A stretch of 36,426 bases of DNA, from positions 1 through 36,426 of the forward strand of contig JAALLF010000025.1 in assembly GCA_011087645.1 (NCBI GenBank). Reading direction: 5' to 3'. This document shows, one piece after another, positions 14,879 to 22,587 of the stretch; positions within the stretch are counted from its first letter, which is position 1, and each line of letters starts with the position of its first letter. A program made the position numbers and the translations under genes. The notes beneath the pieces are model-generated. The model worked only from the letters and a program-made list of their open reading frames with translations. It was not told where the DNA came from and made no database searches. Source of the DNA: Alphaproteobacteria bacterium. Its GTDB lineage: Bacteria; Pseudomonadota; Alphaproteobacteria; UBA6615.

Positions 14879-16183
14879 CTATCGCTGCGACGCGCGGAGC
14901 GCCTGGCGCAGGTCGCCGATCAAATCGCCGGCGTCCTCCAAGCCCACCGAAAGCCGGATCATCTCCTCGCCGACCCCCGCGGCCGCCAGTTCTTCGCCGT
15001 CCATCTGCTGGTGGGTTGTGCTGGCAGGGTGGATGACCAGGGATTTCGCATCGCCCACATTGGCCAGATGGGAGAACAGTTCCAGCGCCTCGATGAAGGT
15101 GGCGCCGGTCTGCCGCGCCCCGGCGGCGCCGGCCTTGATGCCAAAGGTGACGATCGAACCGGCGCCGTTGGGAAGTAATTTCCGCGCCAGCGCCTGATCG
15201 GGATGGCTGTCGAGTTCGGGATAGCGCACCCAGTCGACCTCCGCCGCCTCGCTGAGATAGCCGGCGATGGCCCTGGCGTTGTCGACATGGCGGGCCATGC
15301 GCATCGGCAAAGTCTCCAGCCCTTGGATCAGATAGAACGCGTTCTGCGGCGACATGGAGGCGCCGAAATCGCGCAATCCCTCAGCGCGCGCGCGCATAAT
15401 GAAGGCCGCCGGCCCGAATTCCTCGGCAAAATCGAGGCCGTGATAGCCCGCATAGGGCTCGGTCATGGACGGATACTTGCCCGACCCCTCCCAGTCGAAG
15501 CCGCCGCTATCGAGCAAAACGCCGCCGATCGCCACGCCATGGCCGCCGATCCATTTGGTCGCCGAATGCATGATGATATCGGCGCCATGCTCGAACGGGC
15601 GCATCAGATAGGGCGTGGCGAAGGTCGAATCGACCATCAACGGAATGCCGGCGTCGTGGGCGATTTTGGAGACTGTCGGGATATCGAGAATCTCCAACCC
15701 CGGATTGCCGATGGTCTCGGCAAACAGCATCCGGGTCTCGGGCCGTATAGCGTCGGCGAACTCTTGGGGATGGCGCGGATCGACCAGGGTGGTGGTAATG
15801 CCGAACCGCGGCAATGTGTGGAGGAACAGATTGTGGCTGCCACCATAGATATTGCGCGAGGCGACGATGTGGCCGCCCGTGTCCATCAAGGTCAAAACCG
15901 CCAGCGTAAGGGCAGCCTGACCGCTGGCCGTCGCAATCGCGCCGACGCCGCCTTCCAGCGCCGCCATGCGCTCTTCGAACACCGCGACGGTGGGGTTCGA
16001 AATACGCGAATAGATGTGCCCCGCGCGTTCCAGATTAAACAGGCTCGCCGCGTGGTCCACGTCGGGAAATACATAAGAGGTGGTCTGATAGATCGGCGCC
16101 GCCCGGGCGCCCGTCACCGGGTCGGGATGCTGGCCCGCATGCAAGCTGAGCGTATCGAATTTGAGAAATTTTGCCTCGACCAT
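14879..16183 (-). CDS. metY: O-acetylhomoserine sulfhydrylase / aminocarboxypropyltransferase
   Basis: 434 aa. A PLP enzyme that makes homocysteine from O-acetylhomoserine and sulfide, in methionine synthesis. The family start is FDTLSLHAGQHPDP; SRISNPTVAVFEERMAALEGG, ETIGNPGLEILDIP and VDSTFATPYLMRP follow in the Cys/Met PLP-enzyme order. The PLP-binding Lys is Lys210 in HSATKWIGGHG. The ATG at 16183 is preferred to the TTG at 16198. The leader on the minus strand contains a possible sRNA with its own terminator about 120 bp upstream, so a separate promoter for metY must lie downstream of it or there is read-through. No SAM-II type riboswitch is apparent. It heads a metY-hydrolase-thioesterase operon. 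Confidence 0.95.
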   Translation of the reverse strand: MVEAKFLKFDTLSLHAGQHPDPVTGARAAPIYQTTSYVFPDVDHAASLFNLERAGHIYSRISNPTVAVFEERMAALEGGVGAIATASGQAALTLAVLTLMDTGGHIVASRNIYGGSHNLFLHTLPRFGITTTLVDPRHPQEFADAIRPETRMLFAETIGNPGLEILDIPTVSKIAHDAGIPLMVDSTFATPYLMRPFEHGADIIMHSATKWIGGHGVAIGGVLLDSGGFDWEGSGKYPSMTEPYAGYHGLDFAEEFGPAAFIMRARAEGLRDFGASMSPQNAFYLIQGLETLPMRMARHVDNARAIAGYLSEAAEVDWVRYPELDSHPDQALARKLLPNGAGSIVTFGIKAGAAGARQTGATFIEALELFSHLANVGDAKSLVIHPASTTHQQMDGEELAAAGVGEEMIRLSVGLEDAGDLIGDLRQALRASQR

Positions 16184-16305
16184 GTGCCGTCCCGCCAACT
16201 AAAGATCAACGCGGGGCCCCGCAATTTTAAGGTCCGGGCGTCGGTGCGGCGGAACATAGACTATCTGGGGCGCGGCTTGAACCGGTCCGGTCGTCCAATT
16301 CGCAC

Positions 16306-16345
16306 AAAGAAAAACCGCTCCGAAAGGGGGAGCCTTCGGAGCGGT
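16306..16345 (-). terminator. Intrinsic terminator of the candidate sRNA/metY leader
   Basis: An 11-bp perfect stem ACCGCTCCGAA and TTCGGAGCGGT with a 10-base loop, then TTTTCTTT on the minus strand. It sits 131 bp before metY. Confidence 0.85.
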
Positions 16346-16418
16346 AAAGTCAACAGGGAGGCATCAAGAGAGGATCTAGGGAGGATCCAATCGATGGGTT
16401 CATACAAGAACCATCACC
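16306..16418 (-). ncRNA. Candidate small RNA with three anti-Shine-Dalgarno motifs
   Basis: On the minus strand there is a 5' hairpin GATGGTTC-N6-GAACCCATC (16393-16415), then a pyrimidine-rich stretch with three repeats of the form CCUCYCU (plus-strand GGGAGG at 16379-16384, AGAGAGG at 16367-16373, GGGAGG at 16356-16361). It ends with a near-perfect intrinsic terminator: stem ACCGCTCCGAA with TTCGGAGCGGT (16314-16345), then TTTTCTTT. CCUCC motifs can pair with Shine-Dalgarno sequences of target mRNAs; alphaproteobacteria have several such RNAs. It could instead be a 5' leader attenuator of metY. No clear promoter was seen. Confidence 0.55.
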
Positions 16419-16465
16419 GCCTAATCTGTGCCAAAAGTGTTAACAATTTATTACCAAATCAACGT

Positions 16466-16496
16466 AAAACGGGCCCGGAAAACCCGAGCCCGTTTT
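16466..16496. terminator. Bidirectional terminator downstream of trcR
   Basis: AAAACGGGC...GCCCGTTTT forms a stem with CCGG/CCCG inner pairs and a short A-rich loop. It lies 27 bp beyond the trcR stop and has T-runs on both strands. Confidence 0.8.
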
Positions 16497-16522
16497 CAGG
16501 TAACGCATTGAATATATTGAAA

Positions 16523-17179
16523 CTATGTGTCGTTGCCGCCCGATCCGCCAATTCGCACATCGGCCATCCAGTCGGGAATCCGGCTCGGCACCGCCGGCTC
16601 TTCCTGGGGAATTAAATCGGCGCTGATCGGCGCGGTTGTGTTTTCCGCCGGTTTGCGGCCCGCTTTGCGGCCCTTTTCGGTCGCTTCGTCGAGATCCATT
16701 TGCCGGCATAATCCAATGGTCACCGGGTCGCGGGGCTGAATTTGTGACGAATTCCAGTGGGTGCGGTCGCGGATCGCATTGATCGTCGGCTTGGTGGTGC
16801 CGATCAGCTTCGATATCTGCGCGTCGCTGAGCTCGGGGTAATAACGCAGCAGATAGGCAATGCCGTCGGGCTTATCCTGGCGCTTGGACAGGGGCACATA
16901 ACGCGGCCCCTTGGTGCGCTTGACCGGCGCCGGATTTTCCGACGTCTTAACATTCAAACGGGCCGTCGGATCGGCCACGCAACGCTCGATCTCCTCGGTA
17001 TCGAGTTGACCGTTGGCCACCGGATCGAGGCCGAGCATGCCAATGCCGACCTCGCCATCGGCGATGCCTTGGACTTCAAGTTTGTGCATACCGCAAAAAT
17101 CGGCGATCTGATCGAACGTCAGCGCGGTATTTTCGACCAGCCAAATGGCGGTCCCTTTGGGCATCAATGGATCAGCCAT
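16523..17179 (-). CDS. trcR: TrcR-type cell-cycle transcriptional regulator (DUF1013)
   Basis: 218 aa. The pattern PLMPKGTAIWLVENTALTFDQIADFCGMHKLEVQGIADGE followed by a KRTKGPRYVPLSKRQDKPDGI segment and a second helix-turn-helix (LSDAQISKLIGTTKPTINAIRDRTHW) is that of DUF1013/TrcR, a family restricted to alphaproteobacteria. It is named after its role in cell-cycle control of transcription in Caulobacter relatives (from memory). Two HTH-like segments are seen, at about residues 18-45 and 115-140. The C-terminus is low complexity. The ribosome binding site AGGAGG sits four bases before the ATG. A promoter with TTGCAA and TATATA is visible upstream. The DNA target is unknown. Confidence 0.8.
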   Translation of the reverse strand: MADPLMPKGTAIWLVENTALTFDQIADFCGMHKLEVQGIADGEVGIGMLGLDPVANGQLDTEEIERCVADPTARLNVKTSENPAPVKRTKGPRYVPLSKRQDKPDGIAYLLRYYPELSDAQISKLIGTTKPTINAIRDRTHWNSSQIQPRDPVTIGLCRQMDLDEATEKGRKAGRKPAENTTAPISADLIPQEEPAVPSRIPDWMADVRIGGSGGNDT

Positions 17180-17267
17180 CGAACCTCCTAGCTACATCCC
17201 GGCAAGTCCGCAAAACCCTTTGCGGGCCAACATGCAGGTTAAATTTCATGGGTTTAAAGCTAACCCT

Positions 17268-17296
17268 TATATAGGCGCGCCGCGCGGTAATTGCAA
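17268..17296 (-). promoter_or_regulatory. Candidate sigma-70 promoter for trcR
   Basis: On the minus strand TTGCAA (17291-17296) and TATATA (17268-17273) are separated by 17 bp. The leader to the trcR ATG is about 80 nt and contains a CCGCAAA-ACCC-TTTGCGG hairpin at 17208-17225. Confidence 0.55.
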
Positions 17297-17303
17297 AGCG
17301 TGA

Positions 17304-18305
17304 CTAATCAACAGTCAATATGATTTTACCGATATGAGTGCTTGTTTCCATCAGCGCATGGGCTTGCGCGGCCTCGTTCAGGGCAAAGGTCTGGTGGATC
17401 ACCGGGCTGATTTCACCGGCCTCGAATAACGGCCAAACCCGGTCACGCAGCGACTGGGCAATTTCGCCCTTAAACACGGTCGACCGGGGGCGCAGGGTCG
17501 ACCCGGTCACCACCAGCCGCCGGGTCATCACCCGGCCCAGATCGAGCTCGCCCTTCACCCCACCCATCAGGGCCACCTGTAGCAGCCGGCCATCGGCGCG
17601 CAACAGGCGTATATTTCGCGGCAGATAATCGCCGCCCACCATGTCGAGAATGACATCGACCCCGGCCCCCTCGGTGGCCGCCTTAATCTCGTCGACGAAG
17701 TCCTGTTGCTTGTAATTGATCGCCGCGGCCGCGCCCAATTCCTCGCAAAACCGTGCCTTTTCCGCGGTGCCGACGGTCACATAGGCGGTGGCGCCGAACG
17801 CGCGCGCCAATTGAATGGCCGTGGTGCCGATGCCGCTGGAGCCGCCATGGATCAGTATAGATTCACCGGCCGTCAAACCGCCGCGGTCGAACACGTTGGC
17901 CCATACGGTAAAAAACGTCTCCGGAATGCCGGCCGCTGTGATCATGTCAAAGCCGTTGGGTACGGGTAAGACCTGGACCGCGGGCACGCTGACATATTGG
18001 GCGTAGCCACCACCGGATACCAGCGCGCAGACCTTGTCGCCGGCTTGCCAGTCGCTCACCCCATCACCCAGCGCAACCACTTCACCCGCAACTTCGAGTC
18101 CTGGCAGGTCAGACGCCCCCGGCGGCGGCGGATAGAGGCCGGCGCGCTGCGCCACATCGGGGCGATTAACCCCGGCCGCGGCGACGGCGATCAATATTTC
18201 GCCCGGTGCGGCAGCCGGTACCGGCCGCTCGACGGGCCGCAGCACTTCCGGTCCCCCAGACTCGGCGATCTCGATCGCGGTCATTGTCGTCGGCAGGCTC
18301 ATCAT
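17304..18305 (-). CDS. NAD(P)H-quinone oxidoreductase, zinc-free MDR (PIG3-like)
   Basis: 333 aa. The N-terminal GroES-like domain has AAGVNRPDVAQRAGLYPPPPG and GLEVAGEVVALG; the Rossmann domain holds HGGSSGIGTTAIQLARAFGA, the NADPH-binding loop of quinone oxidoreductases. There is no catalytic zinc cluster. The sequence fits the PIG3/TP53I3 group, which reduces quinones or reactive enals. The start at 18305 has a GGAG site seven bases upstream; longer upstream starts have no such signal. Cytosolic. Confidence 0.9.
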   Translation of the reverse strand: MMSLPTTMTAIEIAESGGPEVLRPVERPVPAAAPGEILIAVAAAGVNRPDVAQRAGLYPPPPGASDLPGLEVAGEVVALGDGVSDWQAGDKVCALVSGGGYAQYVSVPAVQVLPVPNGFDMITAAGIPETFFTVWANVFDRGGLTAGESILIHGGSSGIGTTAIQLARAFGATAYVTVGTAEKARFCEELGAAAAINYKQQDFVDEIKAATEGAGVDVILDMVGGDYLPRNIRLLRADGRLLQVALMGGVKGELDLGRVMTRRLVVTGSTLRPRSTVFKGEIAQSLRDRVWPLFEAGEISPVIHQTFALNEAAQAHALMETSTHIGKIILTVD

Positions 18306-18448
18306 ACAATTACTCCGAAATCCAGGTTGCCGCCCTTCAACTAAGGTAGGGCCTTGCGGGCGCACTTTAGGCAGGTCAAACTTTGCGCACAACGCTCAGC
18401 AATCATCTGGGCAAACATTTGGGCTCATAGCAGTTGTGGGGCAAAAAG

Positions 18449-18646
18449 ATGAGCTTTGACGAAGATCTCGAACCTCAGCATCCGGCGAAAGCCAAAAAAT
18501 TCGAGCCGGTCAATATCGATGCCTTGTCGATTGAGGAAATGAGGGAGTATATCGAGCACGCAAAACAGGAAATCCTGCGCGCCGAAGCGGAAATCAAAAG
18601 CCGCGAAGCGCTGCGAGGCGACGCGGATTCGTTATTCAAAAAATAA
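18449..18646 (+). CDS. DUF1192 family small protein
   Basis: 65 aa: acidic start MSFDEDLEPQ, then FEPVNIDALSIEEMREYIEHAKQEI, a short amphipathic helix typical of the DUF1192 family of alphaproteobacteria. Function unknown. It precedes the acyl-CoA synthetase by about 60 bp on the same strand. The ATG at 18449 is chosen over the GTG at 18434. Confidence 0.8.
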   Translation: MSFDEDLEPQHPAKAKKFEPVNIDALSIEEMREYIEHAKQEILRAEAEIKSREALRGDADSLFKK

Positions 18647-18709
18647 AGAGCCCGACCACATTTGGACCTCGTTGGTTGAGGGGGATGTGGAAGAGTTTGG
18701 GAGAGATAG

Positions 18710-20356
18710 ATGACCAACCCCTATGAAACCGATCTGGGCAAGAACGACGCCAATTTCACGCCCCTGTCGCCGCTTAGCTTTATTCGACGCACGGCAGCGA
18801 CCTATCCCAACCGGACGGCGGTGATCCATGGCACGATCCGGCGAAACTGGGCCGAGACCTATGCCCGCACCCGCCAACTAGCCTCGGCGCTATCCCAGCA
18901 CGGCATCGGCGTTGGCGATTGCGTCGCCGTGATGGCGCCGAATATCCCGGAAATGATGGAGGCCCATTTCGGCATCCCCATGACCGGCGGCATCATCAAC
19001 GCGATTAACACGCGCCTCGACGCCGCGACGATCGCCTTCATCCTGGATCACGGCGAAGCCAAAATACTGCTCACCGACACCGAGCTGTCGCCAGCCATTA
19101 AGGAAGCCCTGACGCTGGTGAAAAATAAGCCAATGGTCGTCGATATCTGCGATAGCGAAGGCCCTGGCGGCGAACGGTTGGGCGACATCGACTATGAGAG
19201 CTTTATCGCCGGCGGCGACGCCGATTACGAATGGTCACTACCCGACGACGAATGGCGCGCCATCGCGCTGAACTACACGTCCGGCACCACCGGTAATCCC
19301 AAGGGCGTCGTCTATCACCATCGCGGCGCTTATCTGAACGCCATGGGCAACGTCTTCACCTGGGGCGCCACCGGCCATCCGATCTATTTGTGGACCCTGC
19401 CGATGTTCCACTGCAACGGCTGGTGCTTCACCTGGGGTGTAGCCCTGGTCGCCGGCACACATGTGTGCCTGCGCCAGGTGGCGGCGAAGAATATTTACGC
19501 CGCCATCGCCGAGCATGGGGTGACCCATCTGTGCGGCGCGCCCATCGTCATGCAAATGATCGTTAATGCGGGCGAGGAAGACCGCCGGGATTTCGATCAG
19601 GATGTCGAGTTCATGACCGCCGCCGCGCCACCGCCGGCCGCCGTCCTCGCGCGCATGGCCGAACAGGGTATTCGGGTCACCCATGTCTATGGACTGACCG
19701 AAATCTACGGCCCCGCCGTGGTCTGCGCCTGGCAGGACGAATGGGACGAACTGCCGGGCGAAAAGCAGGCGCAGCTACAATCGCGCCAGGGCGTGCCTTA
19801 CGAGGTGCTGGAAGACGTCATGGTCGGCGATCCGGACACGTTGGAACCGGTGCCGCGCGACGGCGAGACCATGGGCGAAGTCTTTACCCGTGGTAACGTC
19901 ACCATGAAGGGCTATTTGAAAAACCCCAAAGCGACCGACGATGCCTTCGCCGGCGGCTGGTTCCACACCGGCGATCTCGGGGTCTGGCACGCGGATAACT
20001 ATATCGAGCTGAAAGACCGCTCGAAGGACATCATCATCTCCGGCGGCGAAAACATTTCATCGATTGAAGTCGAGGATGCGCTCTACAAGCACCCCGCCGT
20101 GTCCGCTGCCGCCGTCGTCGCGCGACCCGACGAAAAATGGGGCGAGACTCCTTGTGCGTTCATCGAGCTGGCGCCGGACGCCGATGTCAGCGCCGACGAG
20201 TTGATCCAGCACTGCCGGGACCATCTGGCCGGCTACAAGGTGCCACGCCATATCGTGTTCGGCGGCTTGCCGAAAACGTCGACCGGTAAAATCCAAAAAT
20301 TCGTCCTGCGCGAACAGGCGAACGAATTGGCAAACGCCGATGCAGCTGCCGAATAG
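18710..20356 (+). CDS. Acyl-CoA synthetase (AMP-forming)
   Basis: 548 aa. It activates a carboxylic acid with ATP and joins it to CoA. AMP-binding motifs: P-loop YTSGTTGNPKG (189-199), VYGLTEIYGP, and the A5/A8-like TGDLG and IKLKDRSKDIIISGGENISS pattern (DRSKDIIISGGENIS), then the TSTGKIQKF C-terminal lysine. The sequence FNTPMTGGIINAINTRLDA-type start is that of medium-chain or DmdB-like ligases of alphaproteobacteria. The exact substrate is unknown; methylmercaptopropionate is possible because DmdB belongs here. The ribosome binding site is GGGAGAG at 18700 or so. It ends before a minus-strand terminator. Confidence 0.92.
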   Translation: MTNPYETDLGKNDANFTPLSPLSFIRRTAATYPNRTAVIHGTIRRNWAETYARTRQLASALSQHGIGVGDCVAVMAPNIPEMMEAHFGIPMTGGIINAINTRLDAATIAFILDHGEAKILLTDTELSPAIKEALTLVKNKPMVVDICDSEGPGGERLGDIDYESFIAGGDADYEWSLPDDEWRAIALNYTSGTTGNPKGVVYHHRGAYLNAMGNVFTWGATGHPIYLWTLPMFHCNGWCFTWGVALVAGTHVCLRQVAAKNIYAAIAEHGVTHLCGAPIVMQMIVNAGEEDRRDFDQDVEFMTAAAPPPAAVLARMAEQGIRVTHVYGLTEIYGPAVVCAWQDEWDELPGEKQAQLQSRQGVPYEVLEDVMVGDPDTLEPVPRDGETMGEVFTRGNVTMKGYLKNPKATDDAFAGGWFHTGDLGVWHADNYIELKDRSKDIIISGGENISSIEVEDALYKHPAVSAAAVVARPDEKWGETPCAFIELAPDADVSADELIQHCRDHLAGYKVPRHIVFGGLPKTSTGKIQKFVLREQANELANADAAAE

Positions 20357-20382
20357 CGGCTATTCCATCACCAAGTCACACC

Positions 20383-20419
20383 GCAAAAACAAAAACGGGC
20401 GGCCCTGTCGGCCACCCGT
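20383..20419 (-). terminator. Intrinsic terminator of the minus-strand DUF465 gene
   Basis: ACGGG-N-GGCC (20395-20404) pairs with GGCC-N-CCCGT (20410-20419) around a short loop; one mismatch. On the minus strand it is followed by TTTTGTTTTT. Confidence 0.8.
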
Positions 20420-20450
20420 GTTCATCAGTTTCTGCGCAAAACCAACACGA

Positions 20451-20621
20451 TCACGCGGCTTCCATGCTCGCGAGCGCGTCTTTGACCTTCAATTTTTCGC
20501 GTTTGATCTGGGTGATTATGGTTTGATCTGGATTGGGGCGCTGGGCTTCCTCGCCCAGTCGATAATCGAGATCAGCGTGCTTTCTCTTCAACTCGTCAAC
20601 ATTGGGTTCCATCAACGCCAA
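20451..20621 (-). CDS. DUF465/YdcH-type small protein, TTG start
   Basis: 56 aa by hand translation: MALMEPNVDELKRKHADLDY and on to KREKLKVKDALASMEAA, a short helical hairpin with the DUF465 pattern (KH..LD..I and IK..KL.LKD). The start is TTG at 20621, five bases after an AAGGAGG site; the in-frame ATG at 20612 is too far from it. The pair to 20865 is divergent and both encode DUF465-type proteins. The function of DUF465 is unknown. It would be missed by callers that set a longer minimum length or ignore TTG starts. Confidence 0.78.
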   Translation of the reverse strand: MALMEPNVDELKRKHADLDYRLGEEAQRPNPDQTIITQIKREKLKVKDALASMEAA

Positions 20622-20864
20622 TATCGCCTCCTTTTGGATCAGCTGTGATCGGTGAATCCTAGTTTAGATTCGCCTGATTTGCAAAGGTCTAGACTGCAAC
20701 ACGATATCCACAATCGGTGATGGCTGTGAATTGAGGGGATCGAATAAGCCGAGAATGAGCCGGACCCGGCGCGCTTTTTTGCTATAATCTGGGTGACCAT
20801 TGCAAAAATGGCCGTGATCTGGGGACCCGTAGTCCGAAAAATTGAGCGTTGGACGGAATTTAGG

Positions 20865-21080
20865 GTGGCGAGCGACGACACACCAGACAAGGAAGAATTG
20901 CGGCAACGCCTGCAAGCGCTGCAAAGCGAACACCGCGATCTCGACGATGTCATCTCGCGAATTTCCGGCGAGGCGCCGTTCGATCAGCTGCAGATACAGC
21001 GGCTGAAGAAGCGCAAGTTGGTGCTAAAAGACGAAATTTCGCGGCTGGAAGATATATTGCTGCCCGACATCATCGCCTGA
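20865..21080 (+). CDS. DUF465/YdcH-type small protein
   Basis: 71 aa if started at the GTG (MASDDTPDKEEL). The pattern LRQRLQALQSEHRDLDDVISRI and LQIQRLKKRKLVLKDEISRLEDIL is the DUF465 helical hairpin. It is divergent from a second DUF465 gene about 240 bp away. A longer upstream reading from 20793 is open, but its extra residues do not fit the family. Function unknown. Confidence 0.8.
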   Translation: MASDDTPDKEELRQRLQALQSEHRDLDDVISRISGEAPFDQLQIQRLKKRKLVLKDEISRLEDILLPDIIA

Positions 21081-21104
21081 TGCCGGCACGCGGCGAGGTT
21101 GTGA

Positions 21105-21857
21105 CTATCGGCCCGCGGCCGCTGCCCTGACCTGCTTTTGTTTGTACATCGCACTATCGGCGCGTTGCAGGGCTTCGCCAGCATTCTCTTTGCCCGAGAA
21201 CGTATAGGCGCCATAAGACGCCCGCACTTTGAGCCCGCGGTTCTGCCAGATGAGCGGCGTGGTCTCGATGGCGTTGGCTAGAATCGCGGCTTTTTCCGCC
21301 GCCGCGGCGGCGTCCGACTGGGCCAGAATGACGCCAAACTCGTCGCCGCCTAAGCGCCCGACGACATCGGATTCACGTACGTTAAGAGAGAATATTTCGG
21401 CGATATGCTGTAGCGCGGCGTCACCGGCCGCGTGGCCGTACTTATCGTTGATTTCCTTGAACCCGTCGATATCGAAATACAAAACGCTCGACACCGAATC
21501 ATAACGTTCCGAATAGGCGACCATGCGGCTCAATTCGCGCACGAAGGCACGACGGTTGGCAACCGGGACCAGGGAATCTTCGTCGGCCAGCTTTTCGAGA
21601 TAGGCGACACGCTTTTCCGCTTTTTCCAGCTCTTGGCGCATGCGCTGCACTTCGTGCATCCCCAATTCGATGGCGTCGCGAACCTTCGGCGTCAGCTCGT
21701 CACCGGGAATGCCGGCAATTGTGGCAACATCAGCGGTGGGCGCTGCGGCGCCGGTATCAGCGACAGCGCGCGCGGCATAGGCGCGGCCGGCTTCGCGGGC
21801 GGCGCCTGTGGAGGCGACGGGGCGGGGACTTCCAGACCTGGTTTGGCCGACTTTCAT
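21105..21857 (-). CDS. Diguanylate cyclase, GGDEF domain with I-site
   Basis: 250 aa, cytosolic, no membrane segment. The first 60 residues are Ala-rich and disordered-looking; residues 60-92 are a helical stalk (QRMRQELEKAEKRVAYLEKL). The GGDEF domain runs from about 93 to 250, with DSLVPVANRRAF, YFDIDGFKEINDKYGHAAGD and the catalytic motif GGDEF at 170-174. RESD at 161-164, five residues before it, matches the RxxD inhibition site, so the enzyme should be product-inhibited by cyclic di-GMP. It makes c-di-GMP from two GTP. There is a good AAGGAAGG site before the ATG. No sensor domain is recognised, so what switches it on is unclear. Confidence 0.92.
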   Translation of the reverse strand: MKVGQTRSGSPRPVASTGAAREAGRAYAARAVADTGAAAPTADVATIAGIPGDELTPKVRDAIELGMHEVQRMRQELEKAEKRVAYLEKLADEDSLVPVANRRAFVRELSRMVAYSERYDSVSSVLYFDIDGFKEINDKYGHAAGDAALQHIAEIFSLNVRESDVVGRLGGDEFGVILAQSDAAAAAEKAAILANAIETTPLIWQNRGLKVRASYGAYTFSGKENAGEALQRADSAMYKQKQVRAAAAGR

Positions 21858-22016
21858 GAGGCCCTTCCTTTTCTCGGGAAGTTGAAAATAGCGTGCCTGT
21901 TCAAACGATTCCGAGAGGCAAATTCGGGCCTAAACATACCAGGAAATTACTTAATAAATCGTTATACCAACAATTGTATGTAAAATAGTTGGGCGGTATT
22001 GGCCTATGTTCACCGC

Positions 22017-22044
22017 TTGCGTTGAGAGTGCGCAAACCTATAAT
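22017..22044 (+). promoter_or_regulatory. Candidate sigma-70 promoter of purEK
   Basis: TTGCGT (22017-22022) and a perfect TATAAT (22039-22044) separated by 16 bp, 47 bp upstream of purE. Confidence 0.6.
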
Positions 22045-22090
22045 CGCCGCCTTTTCCGCCACGTCGGACGGCCACTGGGAGATGTTAACA

Positions 22091-22582
22091 ATGGCGAGCC
22101 CCATCATCGGCATTATCATGGGCAGCCAGTCGGACTGGCAGACCATGCGCCACGCCGCCGAGACCCTCGACGCGCTGGGGGTCGCGCACGAGGTGCGCAT
22201 CGTATCCGCCCATCGCACGCCCGACCGCTTGGCCGACTACGCGAAAACCGCCCGACCGCGTGGCCTCAAAGTCATCATCGCCGGCGCCGGCGGCTCGGCT
22301 CATTTGCCGGGCATGACCGCATCCATGACCCCGGTGCCTGTCCTCGGCGTGCCGGTCGAGAGTAAAGCGCTGAGCGGCATGGACAGCCTGCTATCGATCG
22401 TCCAAATGCCGGCCGGCGTGCCGGTCGGCACATTGGCCATCGGCCGCGCCGGGGCGATCAACGCCGCCCTGTTGGCCGCCGCGATCATTGCCACCGAAGA
22501 TGCTGCAGTTGCGCAGGCACTCGACGCTTGGCGGGCGCAACAGACCGACGCCGTCGCCGACACGCCGTCCGACGACGGCTAG
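22091..22582 (+). CDS. purE: N5-carboxyaminoimidazole ribonucleotide mutase
   Basis: 163 aa. Moves the carboxylate of N5-CAIR to give CAIR in purine synthesis. The motifs GSQSDWQTM, SAHRTPDRL, AGAGGSAHLPGMTAS and SKALSGMDSLLSIVQMPAGVPVGTLAIG are all present and intact. The ATG at 22091 gives the family start MASPIIGIIMGS. It is followed six bp later by purK, the normal operon. Promoter visible 47 bp upstream. Confidence 0.97.
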   Translation: MASPIIGIIMGSQSDWQTMRHAAETLDALGVAHEVRIVSAHRTPDRLADYAKTARPRGLKVIIAGAGGSAHLPGMTASMTPVPVLGVPVESKALSGMDSLLSIVQMPAGVPVGTLAIGRAGAINAALLAAAIIATEDAAVAQALDAWRAQQTDAVADTPSDDG

Positions 22583-22587
22583 CCACG

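Noticed and set aside
16184..16305. SAM riboswitch before metY
   Set aside because: The SAM-II core and other SAM patterns I know are not visible; only a GC-rich palindrome (16211-16222) is seen.
15203..16615. 470-codon open frame on the plus strand across metY
   Set aside because: It is antisense to metY, which has complete PLP-enzyme motifs, and it shows no family pattern. High GC makes such mirror frames common.
17221..17266. CtrA boxes before trcR
   Set aside because: TTAA-like words are present, but none at the seven-base spacing.
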